From Alphaproteobacteria bacterium UBA3002 (lineage in GTDB: Bacteria > Pseudomonadota > Alphaproteobacteria > Rickettsiales > UBA3002), in NCBI GenBank assembly GCA_002346425.1, contig DDZS01000036.1, forward strand, positions 1 through 50,836: a stretch of 50,836 bases of DNA. Reading direction: 5' to 3'. The position numbers and the translations under genes were made by a program. The notes under the pieces are model-generated. The model was not told the origin of the DNA, made no database searches, and saw nothing but the letters and a program-made list of their open reading frames with translations. Positions 39,495-48,929 of this stretch are shown piece by piece. The first letter of the stretch is position 1. Each line of letters starts with the position of its first letter.

Positions 39495-41537
39495 CTATTC
39501 CCAATGCATATAGGGCAAGACGAAGGTGTAATCGTCGGTCCATAACCGTGTTTTTTGATCGGCGTGAATGCGGGTGATATCAAACCCGCTGTCGCTGAAA
39601 TCGTAAGGTGAAGCTTGCGGTAACAAAATCATCCAATTGGCGATCTCATCCAGCCCCTGGTCGGAGGTTTTATCGTAATGATAATAATAAGGAATTAGAT
39701 TGGCATCTTCCGCGAGTTTCGCCACGACTTGCTCTAAATCGAAATGCCGGTTCGTGATGTGGATGGCGAGAATCCCGTCCACCGGGTCGAGCGCCTTCAC
39801 ATAGCTATGCATGGCTTCTTGCGTCAATAAATGCAGCGGAATCGCATCGGACGAAAAGGCATCGATCACGATCAGATTATAGGTATCATGCGGTGGGTTT
39901 TCCAAGCCTAAGCGCCCATCGATCAGGTGAATGTCATACTCGCCGGGACAATCGCTCAGATAGGTGAAGAAGTCGCGGTTGGTGGCGATATCGGCCACGC
40001 CGGGATTGATTTCGAACAGGTCCATGGCCTGACCGGGTTTGGCGATGCAGGCCAGCGTGCCGGCGCCTAAGCCGACAACAGCAAAGGGCCGGGCATAAAA
40101 GGAATCGGGCAGGGGCGCGAATAGTTTTTCTAACGCCGAGTAATAGGTAGTGATGGTCAAAGGATCGTCAGCATTGAAATGTTGCAGGCCGTGCCGTGTG
40201 GTGCCGTGGGTAAAATCGTGCAGCCCATCGGCATTGGTAACGCGTAACACCCCAAAGAAATTCCGGGTTTCGATGAGGGTTTCGTAGTCGCTGCTGGCGG
40301 TCTCGGTGGTCTCGGCGATTTCTTCCTGCGGGTTGAGCAGGGCATAGGTGCCGCCGATGAGGATGAAGATGGACAGGCCGATGATGACCGCGCGTTTGGA
40401 AATGCGTGTAAAGCTGTCGAAGCCAAATTCGTGGCGTGGAATCGCGAATAGCGACAGCAACAAGACCAACGGGTATTCGACGATCGAATTAAACAGGTAA
40501 GGTGCCGCAACGTTAAACAAGCCGCCCAGCGCGCCGCCGACGGAGAGCCAAAAGTAAAAAGCGGTCAGGCGATCGGGGGCAGGGCGCGCCTGCGCGGCAA
40601 GGCCGTGACAGCTAACAGCGATGATGCCCATGCCGATAAAGTCGATCAACATGAATAACGGGCTTTTGTAGATCGAGAAGCTCAAGAAGGTCAGGATACA
40701 GACGCTGGCAAATTGCAGCTTTTGCCCGATCATGGTGTAGCGCGCACCGTGTTTGGAGAAGACCAACGTGAAGCTTAAGAGGTAAAGCGCGAACGGGATC
40801 ATCCAGATCAGCGGGAACGATGCGACGTCAGTCGTGATATGCAAGGTCACGCTTAAGAACAGGCTGGACGGGACGAAGCCGGCGAAGACGACTTTGCCGA
40901 TGAGCGGAAGCGGAATATTGCGGCCTAGCGTTTCGGTCTGCTCGGTCTGCGGCTGGCGTTTAAGGCCGACAAAGATCAGGCAGAACAGGCAGAATAGCAG
41001 GACAAAACCCGCGCTCCACGAGATGAGTTGCGCGGAAAGCGGTAGCAACCATTCGACCAGAAACGGATAGGATAACACGCCTGCGAAACTTCCGAAATTA
41101 CTGATTGCAAAGAGGAAGTACGGCGATCGGCCACTCTGCGCATGAAACCAGCGCTGAATCAGCGACGAATTGGCGGTGAGGATAAAATATGGAAAGCCGA
41201 CCGAGAACAGCAGGCCAAGCAATAGCATGCCTTCCGGGGAATCACTGGCGGAAAGCGAGGTGGGCAGGCGCAATTCGAGTGGCAGGCTCAGCAACAACGC
41301 CACGAACATCAGCGCGCCATGCAGAATCAACTGGCGCTTTGGTGAGAAAAGGGCGCTGCTTACCGCAGCATAGGCATAGCCGCCAAGCAACAGCACCTGA
41401 AAGAACAACATACAGGTTATCCACGTGGCCGGAGCGCCGCCGACATAAGGCAGCAAAATCTTGGCCATCATGGGCTGAACCATCATTAATAAGAAGGCGC
41501 TAAGGCCGGTAGCACTGATAAATAGAAGCGGATTCAT
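39495..41537 (-). CDS. Membrane-fused spermidine synthase-like protein
   Basis: 680 residues. About 12 hydrophobic helices in residues 1-400 (LLFISATGLSAFLLMMVQPM is the first). A C-terminal SAM-dependent aminopropyltransferase-like domain follows: FAVVGLGAGTLACI, DLFEINPGVADIA, YNLIVIDAFSSDAIPLHLLT. The membrane-plus-SpeE layout is common in proteobacteria and the product is not established. A TAG/polyamine role should not be assumed. Confidence 0.85.
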   Translation of the reverse strand: MNPLLFISATGLSAFLLMMVQPMMAKILLPYVGGAPATWITCMLFFQVLLLGGYAYAAVSSALFSPKRQLILHGALMFVALLLSLPLELRLPTSLSASDSPEGMLLLGLLFSVGFPYFILTANSSLIQRWFHAQSGRSPYFLFAISNFGSFAGVLSYPFLVEWLLPLSAQLISWSAGFVLLFCLFCLIFVGLKRQPQTEQTETLGRNIPLPLIGKVVFAGFVPSSLFLSVTLHITTDVASFPLIWMIPFALYLLSFTLVFSKHGARYTMIGQKLQFASVCILTFLSFSIYKSPLFMLIDFIGMGIIAVSCHGLAAQARPAPDRLTAFYFWLSVGGALGGLFNVAAPYLFNSIVEYPLVLLLSLFAIPRHEFGFDSFTRISKRAVIIGLSIFILIGGTYALLNPQEEIAETTETASSDYETLIETRNFFGVLRVTNADGLHDFTHGTTRHGLQHFNADDPLTITTYYSALEKLFAPLPDSFYARPFAVVGLGAGTLACIAKPGQAMDLFEINPGVADIATNRDFFTYLSDCPGEYDIHLIDGRLGLENPPHDTYNLIVIDAFSSDAIPLHLLTQEAMHSYVKALDPVDGILAIHITNRHFDLEQVVAKLAEDANLIPYYYHYDKTSDQGLDEIANWMILLPQASPYDFSDSGFDITRIHADQKTRLWTDDYTFVLPYMHWE

Positions 41538-41641
41538 ATCTTTTCGTTAGCGGAGAAAGCGTAAATTTGCATGAAAAATAATAGGGTTATACAGAGTTTG
41601 GCTAAAGGTTAAAAAACTGTTAACATTCGCATTGTTTTCCG

Positions 41642-41669
41642 TTGCACTCCCCGCGCTTTTCGCTAGAGT
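41642..41669 (+). promoter_or_regulatory. Predicted promoter of the exbB-exbD-tonB operon
   Basis: TTGCAC, 16-nt spacer, TAGAGT, ending 33 bp before the ExbB-like start. Both boxes differ from consensus, so confidence is modest. Confidence 0.35.
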
Positions 41670-41702
41670 AGCAAACAAAAAATCAAGGCAGGTTTTACGG
41701 TT

Positions 41703-42704
41703 ATGGATGCATTAGAGTTTCTCCAAAAAGGCGGCGTGGTCATGTTGATCCTCGCGCTGCTATCGGTATATGCGGTCACAGTCATTGCGTATAAAATACA
41801 GCAGTTTCTATCAGCGAATGTGTTTTCGAGTCATTATATCGATCCGACCATGCAGTTGGTGAAAGTCGGCGAGCTGACCGAGGCGAGCAGCCGCCTGCAA
41901 CCGGTGCGTGGCCCGGTGGCGCGCATTATGCGCACGGCGATTGAATGCGTGCGGAACCGAAATTTGTCATTGCGCAGCCGTGAGGCGGAGATCAGCCGCG
42001 TCGGCGCGCAGGAAATTCATTACCTTGAATCGCATATGCGTGGGCTGGAAATGGTCGCGACCACGGCGCCGTTGCTGGGTCTGCTGGGTACGGTCATCGG
42101 TATGGTGCGGGCGTTCGCGCGTCTGGGCGAGGCGGGCACCCGCGTTGACCCGTCGATGCTGGCGGGCGGTATCTGGGAAGCACTGTTGACCACCGTGGGC
42201 GGGTTGATCGTGGCGATTCCGGCAGTGGCGGCCTATTACGTGATCGACAGCGTGATTGAAAAAGTGCGCACCACGATGAAAGACGTCACCATTCAGATTC
42301 TGGCGCTGGAAGATAATTTCTTGCGCAATGAAGAAGAACAGAAACGCGTCGCTGACGAAGAACGTCAGCTGAAAACGCAACGTCAGCTGCATGCTGAACA
42401 ACGCCAGTTCAATGAAGAGCAACGCAAGGCGATGCTGGCGCAGCAACAAGAACTCCTGCAAAAACAACAGGAGCAGTTGCGTCAATTACAGGATCGTCAA
42501 AGCAAAGCGCTCGCCAATAAAGAGCAAGAACTGCATCAGAATCTGAAGATGCAAGAGAACAAATTGCGCAAACAGCTTGAGCAACATGATGAGAAATTAC
42601 GCAAGCAACTCGAAGATCAGGAAAAGCAACTGTCGAGCATTGGTGGCACCGCGGCTTCTACCTCCACCTTGCGCCTATTGAACCCGACCTACAGCAAATT
42701 CTAA
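41703..42704 (+). CDS. ExbB/TolQ-like proton channel subunit with long coiled-coil tail
   Basis: 333 residues. Three TM helices: about 14-32, about 116-137 (TAPLLGLLGTVIGMVRAF, with the conserved Thr/Pro block) and about 160-185 (LLTTVGGLIVAIPAVAAYYV). The MotA/TolQ/ExbB core ends near residue 210. About 110 Gln- and Lys-rich residues forming a cytoplasmic coiled coil follow (LLQKQQEQLRQLQDRQ, then KLRKQLEQHDEKLRKQLEDQ). Typical ExbB ends near 240. The partner subunits follow directly. Confidence 0.9.
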   Translation: MDALEFLQKGGVVMLILALLSVYAVTVIAYKIQQFLSANVFSSHYIDPTMQLVKVGELTEASSRLQPVRGPVARIMRTAIECVRNRNLSLRSREAEISRVGAQEIHYLESHMRGLEMVATTAPLLGLLGTVIGMVRAFARLGEAGTRVDPSMLAGGIWEALLTTVGGLIVAIPAVAAYYVIDSVIEKVRTTMKDVTIQILALEDNFLRNEEEQKRVADEERQLKTQRQLHAEQRQFNEEQRKAMLAQQQELLQKQQEQLRQLQDRQSKALANKEQELHQNLKMQENKLRKQLEQHDEKLRKQLEDQEKQLSSIGGTAASTSTLRLLNPTYSKF

Positions 42705-42713
42705 GCACTGCCC

Positions 42714-43154
42714 ATGGCCGTATTGATTGAACGCGAACGCCGCCGGACGCAGGCGGTCAACCTGACACCGCTGATTGATGTGGTGTTTTTGCTGATCGTG
42801 TTTTTCATGCTATCGACCACGTTTACGGTGTCCGAATCGTTAGAGCTTGGCCTACCATCGGACCAAAAGGGCGCGGCCAGTGCTGATTTGAATGTTGAAG
42901 TCTTTCGCGTGATTTCAGACGGCGCGATTGTGCGCAATAATGAGCGTCTGGACCTGCAGACCTTTGAGCAATATATTCATGCACAACTGGAAGAATCGCC
43001 GGATAAGAATCTGTTAATTCTGTCTTCGCCGGATGTGTCGGTCCAGCAATTGGTGACCGTGCTCGACATTGTCTATCAACAAGGTGGGCGCAATGTCCAA
43101 ATCGATCACGCGCCAGGCTCGGCCATTGGCGGCGATGTCAAATTTACGGAGTGA
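42714..43154 (+). CDS. ExbD/TolR-like subunit 1
   Basis: 146 residues. One N-terminal TM with the proton-path Asp (NLTPLIDVVFLLIVFFML), then a periplasmic domain ending LVTVLDIVYQQGGRNVQI. It works with the ExbB-like channel to energise TonB. It starts 10 nt after exbB. Confidence 0.92.
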   Translation: MAVLIERERRRTQAVNLTPLIDVVFLLIVFFMLSTTFTVSESLELGLPSDQKGAASADLNVEVFRVISDGAIVRNNERLDLQTFEQYIHAQLEESPDKNLLILSSPDVSVQQLVTVLDIVYQQGGRNVQIDHAPGSAIGGDVKFTE

Positions 43155-43175
43155 TGATGAGGATTTACTTGCATT

Positions 43176-43280
43176 CGTCATTACCCGAATTCGTGTTAGC
43201 GAATTATAGGGTAATCCAGACCACCCTGATAAGAACCTTAGATTGCCCTATAATTTACTGCGTAAATTCAGGCAATGACG
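43176..43280. repeat. Palindromic MITE-like element between the two exbD genes
   Basis: Imperfect inverted arms of about 40 bp (43176-43215 with 43242-43280). They share CGTCATT, AATTATAGGG and AAT with matching spacing, around a 26-bp centre. No ORF. It resembles the small palindromic repeats scattered in some alphaproteobacterial genomes. It would fold as RNA between the two ExbD genes. Confidence 0.65.
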
Positions 43281-43290
43281 CCAAAGGAGT

Positions 43291-43695
43291 ATGATGGATT
43301 TCGCGCGTAGTAAAAAGAAGGTCCGCCCGATCAGCATGGTCCCGATGATCAATGTCGTGTTCCTGCTGTTGATCTTTTTTCTGGTCGCGGGGACGGTCGA
43401 AAAAATGGACGTGATTGATGTCGAACTGCCGGAAGCCGCAAGCGGTGAACTGCTGGATGAAGGGCATGTGCGTATTTTGCTGGGGCGCTATGACGAAGTG
43501 ATCATCAACGATATGCCCGTTGCGATGTCGGATGTGGAAACGACCATTGCCAGCGAGTTGGAACATAACAAGGAACGCGTCATCACCATCAAAGCCGATG
43601 CGCGGATGAAAGCCTCGCGCATGATTCAGGTGATGAATTACATCAAAGCCGCCGGGGGGCAGAACCTATCACTGACAACGGAGCAACAGGGATGA
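43291..43695 (+). CDS. ExbD/TolR-like subunit 2
   Basis: 134 residues: RPISMVPMINVVFLLLIFFL is the TM, with Asn where subunit 1 has the proton-carrying Asp (PMIN versus PLID). A periplasmic ExbD domain follows, ending MNYIKAAGGQNLSLTTEQ. If the Asp is needed for proton flow, this paralogue may be non-conducting. AAAGGAG precedes the ATG. Confidence 0.9.
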   Translation: MMDFARSKKKVRPISMVPMINVVFLLLIFFLVAGTVEKMDVIDVELPEAASGELLDEGHVRILLGRYDEVIINDMPVAMSDVETTIASELEHNKERVITIKADARMKASRMIQVMNYIKAAGGQNLSLTTEQQG

Positions 43696-44567
43696 TGCAG
43701 GCGACGCAGCATTACCTGACGCAGCGCGATTTTGGCAAGACCATGGGCGCGGTGCTGGCCTTGCATCTGGTGGCTTTGGTCATTTATGCGCTGTGGCCGC
43801 AAAACGCGGTGGAAGAAATTCCTGTGCGTAGTCTGAACATTAAGCTCGGCACGCCGAATGCCCCGATGCGCCCGCAGCTGGACGCGTCATCCGGCAGTGT
43901 GCCACTACCGCCGCTGGAGCCGGTGACGCTCGCCGATACATCGGTGAAAGCCAATGTCTCGCAGAAAAAAGAAGTGACACCGCCGCCAGAGCGCAATGTC
44001 GATGGCAAAGAATTCCGCAGCTTCAGCGCCTTTGTCGCCGATAAAAGCAAGGACCGCCCAAAGACACCGCCTGCGCCTTCCAAACCTAATTCTGGGGCCA
44101 TTCCTGCGAAAACCGAATTGCCGGATATCAAACCGCCAAGCAGTTTAAGCGATTCGGCGCCCAAACAATATGTGCGCGCCAACAGGATGGATGAAGGTGC
44201 CGGTGGGCAAGGCGAAAGCGCGGGCCAGAGCCAGACAGGCGCAGGCGATCCGACCGGGGATGTCGATGCGGAAGCGGTGATGCTGCGCTACGAGCAAAAA
44301 ATTTCCGCCTGGTTACAGCGGCACAAAACCTATCCCTCGATGGCACGGCAATTAGGGCAGCATGGCACACCGATCGTGCGTATCCGAATCGACCGGCAGG
44401 GTAATGTGAAATTTTCTTCCATTGATCAATCTTCTGGCTATCAGATGATCGACCGTGCGGCACTGGATATGGTCAAACGCGCCAATCCGCTCCCCGCGGC
44501 ACCGTCGGAATATCCGGGTGGCGCGCTGCTGGAATTCAAAATTCCGGTACAATTCAAACTGAATTAA
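43692..44567 (+). CDS. TonB-family energy transducer
   Basis: 291 residues. TM anchor at about 13-36 (FGKTMGAVLALHLVALVIYA), a Pro/Ser-rich periplasmic linker, and a C-terminal TonB domain: TYPSMARQLGQHGTPIVRIR, IDRQGNVKFSSIDQSSGYQM, MVKRANPLPAAPSEY. The ATG overlaps the second ExbD stop. The operon would move outer-membrane receptor cargo or do TolA-like envelope work. Confidence 0.9.
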   Translation: MMQATQHYLTQRDFGKTMGAVLALHLVALVIYALWPQNAVEEIPVRSLNIKLGTPNAPMRPQLDASSGSVPLPPLEPVTLADTSVKANVSQKKEVTPPPERNVDGKEFRSFSAFVADKSKDRPKTPPAPSKPNSGAIPAKTELPDIKPPSSLSDSAPKQYVRANRMDEGAGGQGESAGQSQTGAGDPTGDVDAEAVMLRYEQKISAWLQRHKTYPSMARQLGQHGTPIVRIRIDRQGNVKFSSIDQSSGYQMIDRAALDMVKRANPLPAAPSEYPGGALLEFKIPVQFKLN

Positions 44568-44611
44568 TTTTCCCCTTCCTGTCTATGCGTGTGGCTGATT
44601 GGGTAACGGCC

Positions 44612-44971
44612 ATGCGATTAAAATATGTACAGATCGATACGCGAGAATTTTTGATTGAATGCCTTACGATGGATGCGGATGAAGTGGGGGCGTATCTTCT
44701 ACTGCTTTTAAAGCTAGCGAATAACCCGGAACGCAAATTACTGGCGACAGATCATGAAGCGCTGGCTCGGGTCACGCATACGAGTAACGTGCAGTGGAAA
44801 CGCATCGCGGATCAGGTGCTATCGCATTTCAGTATTAAAAAAGATGTGATCACCTGTCCGATGATTTCTGACCAGTTTGCCAAACAATCCTATATCTCTG
44901 CGCAACGCTGTAAGGCCGGAAAAGCGAAGAAAAAGAACAAGCTACTAATGGAAGATAACGTGCAATGGTAA
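44612..44971 (+). CDS. DUF1376-like protein
   Basis: 119 residues from the ATG at 44612; an ATG 9 codons upstream is possible. REFLIECLTMDADEVGAYLL, LLLKLANNPERKLLATDHEA, LARVTHTSNVQWKRIADQV are the DUF1376 pattern, otherwise known from phage replication proteins. It lies 200 bp before dnaB and may be a domesticated phage remnant. The basic end has KAGKAKKKNK. Confidence 0.75.
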   Translation: MRLKYVQIDTREFLIECLTMDADEVGAYLLLLLKLANNPERKLLATDHEALARVTHTSNVQWKRIADQVLSHFSIKKDVITCPMISDQFAKQSYISAQRCKAGKAKKKNKLLMEDNVQW

Positions 44972-45177
44972 GTAAACAGAGAGCACATGAGAAACATGTG
45001 TTTTGCAAGTGATGTCGTTTCGCATAGGCATCTGTGCTGCTATCCATAAACCATAAACCAAATCCAACTTGTTTCAATGATAGCATCGGTTTTGCGATGT
45101 GGATTAGTGGATAACCCCTTCCTAGGGCTGGTCAGTTGCGGCTAGGCTGCGTAGCATAGGCAAAAAAAGGAAGCACA

Positions 45178-46626
45178 ATGCTCGAACTGGCAAGCACGCA
45201 ACGCAGCGAAGCGGGAACGTTTCGCGAAGCCCCGCATAATCTGGAAGTTGAGCAAGCGCTGCTCGGCGCGATACTGGTCAATAACGACCTGCTCAACGTG
45301 ATTTCGACGGACCTGAAGCCCGACTGTTTTTACGCTGGCATTCATGGGAAAATCTACGCGGTTATTCAACGGTTTCACGACAAAGGACAAATCGCCAATC
45401 CGGTGACGCTAAGCCATTATTTCGCACAGAATGACGAGATCGAGGATCAGTATCTGTCGCGCCTGGCGGCAGCGGCGATCACGGTGATCGACGCGCGCGA
45501 TTATGCGGATATTCTGGTTGACCTGTCGATGAAGCGCGAACTGATTCGCATCGGCGAAGATGTCGTCAATGATGCGTATGTGCATGACAGTCCCGATACC
45601 GCCGAACAGCATGTGGAGCGGGCGGAACAAGCACTGTTTAACCTCGCCAATGCCGGGTCGGAACAACGTGGCTTCCAATCCATCCGCCACGGATTGAACG
45701 AAGCATTACTGCGTACCGAAGAAGCGTTGAAACGCGAAGGCACCGTGGTCGGGATTCCGACCGGACTCAGCGCGTTGGATCGTTTGCTGGGCGGTCTGTC
45801 GGATTCGGATTTGTTGATTCTGGCGGGACGTCCCTCCATGGGGAAAACCGCGCTGGCCACTTCGCTGGCCTATGGTGCATGTAAAGCCTTACAAGAAGCG
45901 AAAGACGAAACCCCGCGAAGTGTCGGCTTTTTCTCGCTCGAGATGTCGTCAGAACAATTGGCGAATCGCTTGCTTGCCTCGACGACCAATATCAACTCGT
46001 CCAAACTGCTGCGCGGCGATTTGAGCGATCAGGAGTTTTCCGATCTGGTGCAGCAGAGCAATGAACTGTCGAAGATTCCTTTCTTTATCGATGACACGCC
46101 CGCCTTGACGATTGCCGCGGTGCGTACACGGGCGCGCCGGTTAAAACGTCTGCACAATCTGGGCTTTCTGGTGGTCGACTATCTGCAGCTGGTGCGCGGT
46201 TCGGGACGTGATGGGGGAAGCCGTGTGCAGGAGATTTCCGAAATCACGCAAGGGCTAAAAGCCATCGCGAAGGAGCTGAATATCCCGGTGCTGGCGCTGT
46301 CGCAGCTGAGCCGTGCGGTGGAAAGCCGCGAAGACAAGCGCCCGCAACTTTCTGACTTACGCGAATCGGGGAGTATTGAGCAGGATGCGGATGTGGTGAT
46401 GTTTGTGTATCGCGAGGAATATTACATGATGCGCTCGCAGCCGAAAGAAGGCACCGATGAACATGCGCAGTGGCAAGCGAAAATGGAAGAGATTCATGGC
46501 CTCGCGGATGTGATTGTTGCCAAGCAACGTCACGGCCCGATTGGCACGGTGACGCTACAATTCCAGTCCGAATTTACGCGTTTCCGCGATCTGGAACGCG
46601 AGGAATTTGCGCCGCAGGGATTCTAA
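45178..46626 (+). CDS. dnaB: Replicative DNA helicase DnaB
   Basis: 482 residues. N-terminal helical domain (PHNLEVEQALLGAILVNNDL). C-terminal RecA-like ATPase: Walker A AGRPSMGKTALATS, Walker B FLVVDYLQLV, then LALSQLSRAVESREDKRPQL, SDLRESGSIEQDADVVMFVY. No intein. AAAAGGAAG is upstream. It unwinds DNA at the host fork. Confidence 0.98.
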   Translation: MLELASTQRSEAGTFREAPHNLEVEQALLGAILVNNDLLNVISTDLKPDCFYAGIHGKIYAVIQRFHDKGQIANPVTLSHYFAQNDEIEDQYLSRLAAAAITVIDARDYADILVDLSMKRELIRIGEDVVNDAYVHDSPDTAEQHVERAEQALFNLANAGSEQRGFQSIRHGLNEALLRTEEALKREGTVVGIPTGLSALDRLLGGLSDSDLLILAGRPSMGKTALATSLAYGACKALQEAKDETPRSVGFFSLEMSSEQLANRLLASTTNINSSKLLRGDLSDQEFSDLVQQSNELSKIPFFIDDTPALTIAAVRTRARRLKRLHNLGFLVVDYLQLVRGSGRDGGSRVQEISEITQGLKAIAKELNIPVLALSQLSRAVESREDKRPQLSDLRESGSIEQDADVVMFVYREEYYMMRSQPKEGTDEHAQWQAKMEEIHGLADVIVAKQRHGPIGTVTLQFQSEFTRFRDLEREEFAPQGF

Positions 46627-46636
46627 CTAAACCCCT

Positions 46637-48769
46637 TTATTCGCTGGCAGGTGCTTCCGTTGCCGGAGCAGTGGGTTCTGCGACGGGCGCGGCTTTGTTT
46701 TTATGGAACATGCCTTTGATGCCATCGCGGATATTGCGGATTTCTTTTTCTTTCGCGTCGAATTGTTCTTTGATTTCGTCGCGGCGATCACTCACCGCAT
46801 CTTCGGCATTTTTGAACGTCTCTTTCGGATTTTGATTAGCTTCACGCGCCTGCTGATCCGATTCTTCGAGTTTCTGCACACATGGGTCATTGCGCGTCAC
46901 GCCGATTTTATCGAATAATTGTTCCCCGGCCATCGCGAATAAGCCGACGCCGGTAACGGTACCCACCACCCATTTGCCTAGGTTGATGAAGGTCGAACTT
47001 TTATCAACCGATACGGTGGGGTTACTCCATTTTCCTTTCATTTTCATCGGCGGGGCAATGTCAGCAAATCCAATCAGGTTGGAGCGCGCTTGAAAGGTCA
47101 GGTTCATACGCTGACGGGCGAGATCGGTTTCGCCTTCGCCGCTGACATACGCCCCCGGCGCTTTGGCGGCTATGACTTGGGAAGTGGCAATACCGCTGCG
47201 CACTTTGAAATTGGCCAGCGCGCATTCAACGACCAAATCATCGCCTTGCGGTTGCAGCAGGTTGAAGAAGCTGGCTGCTTTGGTGATTTGCGGCGGATCG
47301 CGGTAGACCGTGTTTTTAGCGAGGAAGGAAATGTCGCCGCTGGTGGAGGCCAGATATTGGTTCACCGTTTTACCAAAACCATTGAGTTTGACGTAAGCAT
47401 TAATCGCGCCGCCCTGAATTTTGTCGGAACTCCCAAAGGCTGCGAGCAGGTCGCCAAGCATGACATCATCGGCTTTCAGGTTTACCGCCAGGGCCGGGAT
47501 TTCCGCTGCGCTATTATAATCGACCGAGCCATTGATACTGCCGCGCGCGGTGTTGCCGGTCAGTGGATTCAGGCGCAGGCGACCGTCTTTCAACTCTGCT
47601 TTGGTTTTCGCGTTGGCAATGGTGACTTTGCCGAAGCTTAACGCGCCAATCGCGATATCCAGATCGGCATTGACCGCATTAAGGCCGGTTGGCAATTCGG
47701 CGGAGGTATCGCCTTCCTGCACTTCCGCATCCTGGCTGGTCACCGGGCTGTTCGGGGCGGGTTCCGGGGCTTCCGCTTGTCCGAAAGCGAGTTTCTCGCT
47801 CGCGACCGAGCCGCTGATATAAATCGGCGAGCTTGAGGTATTGATTGTCAGATTGCCCGTGACGGGATAATCGCCATAGGTCGCTTTCAGATTGCTCAGT
47901 TTAATCAGTTTCGGCGTACCACCCATATCGGCGCGGAGTTTCAACGCGGTCTCGTCGGCGATGTTCTGATCGATCAGGCTGCCGAGTTTTTTGAGGGAGG
48001 GTGTATCGAGTGAAATATTCCCATCAAACGCCATATCGTTCAGGCCGATGGTACCTTTCGCGCTTAACGAATGTGGGGTGCCCTTGAGCGCGGCGTCAAA
48101 TTGCAGCACTTGTTTTTCAGCAAGGCTGGCATCGATTACCAATGGTGCTTTTTCAAAGCGACCATCGGCGTGGATATTGCTGACAGTTCCGGCCACCAGA
48201 TCCAGACCATCGGCCATCGCATCGGCAACGTGAATATCGTAATCGGTCTTACCGTCGCGGTAGTAGATATCTGTATTTGTTAGCTCCAGCGTGGCGATGT
48301 TGATCTGGCTGGACTTCTGATCCTGCTCCGTCAGATCTTCGGGTTTCACTTCCTTGGCAGCTTCGGGTTCTTTTTGCTTATCGAATTCCCAGCTATGTTT
48401 CGACCCGCTGCTTTCCAACGCCAGTTGCGCATCGCGCAGCGCGATACTTTGAATACGCGTATCACCCTCGAGCAAAGGCAGTAATTCGATACCGATTTCG
48501 AGCGTTTGTGCTTTCAGTAAAAAGTCTTTTTTTGCCCAGTCGGGATTGCTAAGCGAGACGTCGGTGACGGTAAGCACGGGGGTCAGGCTGAGTTTCGGGC
48601 TGACATCGCCATTGATCACTAATTCGCGGCCGGTTTGTTTCTGGACAGAGGTAATAATCAACTGCGTCGCCGCATCGGAATTGGCGTAATAGATCACGCC
48701 ATAGACGAGGACGATGGCCAGTGCCGCCAGTGAAATGATCGTGGCTAATAGAATTTTCAGCGCGCGCAC
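46637..48769 (-). CDS. AsmA-family protein
   Basis: 710 residues from the GTG at 48769 (AAAGGGGG about 7 nt upstream). A TTG at 48829 would add a Cys-containing N-terminus without a Shine-Dalgarno. One N-terminal TM (ILLATIISLAALAIVLVYGV), then the AsmA domains (TQLIITSVQKQTGRELVING, PKLSLTPVLTVTDVSLSNPD), long beta repeats and FLAKNTVYRDPPQI. AsmA-like proteins bridge the periplasm and are linked to lipid transport. The C-terminal part is charged and helical. Convergent with dnaB. Confidence 0.9.
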   Translation of the reverse strand: MRALKILLATIISLAALAIVLVYGVIYYANSDAATQLIITSVQKQTGRELVINGDVSPKLSLTPVLTVTDVSLSNPDWAKKDFLLKAQTLEIGIELLPLLEGDTRIQSIALRDAQLALESSGSKHSWEFDKQKEPEAAKEVKPEDLTEQDQKSSQINIATLELTNTDIYYRDGKTDYDIHVADAMADGLDLVAGTVSNIHADGRFEKAPLVIDASLAEKQVLQFDAALKGTPHSLSAKGTIGLNDMAFDGNISLDTPSLKKLGSLIDQNIADETALKLRADMGGTPKLIKLSNLKATYGDYPVTGNLTINTSSSPIYISGSVASEKLAFGQAEAPEPAPNSPVTSQDAEVQEGDTSAELPTGLNAVNADLDIAIGALSFGKVTIANAKTKAELKDGRLRLNPLTGNTARGSINGSVDYNSAAEIPALAVNLKADDVMLGDLLAAFGSSDKIQGGAINAYVKLNGFGKTVNQYLASTSGDISFLAKNTVYRDPPQITKAASFFNLLQPQGDDLVVECALANFKVRSGIATSQVIAAKAPGAYVSGEGETDLARQRMNLTFQARSNLIGFADIAPPMKMKGKWSNPTVSVDKSSTFINLGKWVVGTVTGVGLFAMAGEQLFDKIGVTRNDPCVQKLEESDQQAREANQNPKETFKNAEDAVSDRRDEIKEQFDAKEKEIRNIRDGIKGMFHKNKAAPVAEPTAPATEAPASE

Positions 48770-48873
48770 ATCTGGCCCCCTTTCGCGTTTAGTACCACCA
48801 CAGATGGGGCAGGGGTGCTCGTCTTTCAAGGAGAATAGATAAATGAAACGGCGAAGATTGGCAGGATTTGCGC

Positions 48874-48916
48874 ATAAAAAATGGCGAGACTACCAAGTAG
48901 CCCCGCCATATTTTTT
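48874..48916 (-). terminator. Terminator of the ribosomal protein operon (bidirectional)
   Basis: 12-bp stem with G-U pairs (ATGGCGGGGCTA/TAGTCTCGCCAT) and a 5-nt loop. T-runs lie on both strands (minus TTTTTTA, plus TTTTTT). It ends the S6-S18-L9 unit. Confidence 0.85.
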
Positions 48917-48929
48917 GATTCACGCGAAA

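Noticed and set aside
47090..47641. 183-aa plus ORF opposite the AsmA-like gene
   Set aside because: Antisense shadow; the minus strand encodes a coherent AsmA-family protein across the whole region.
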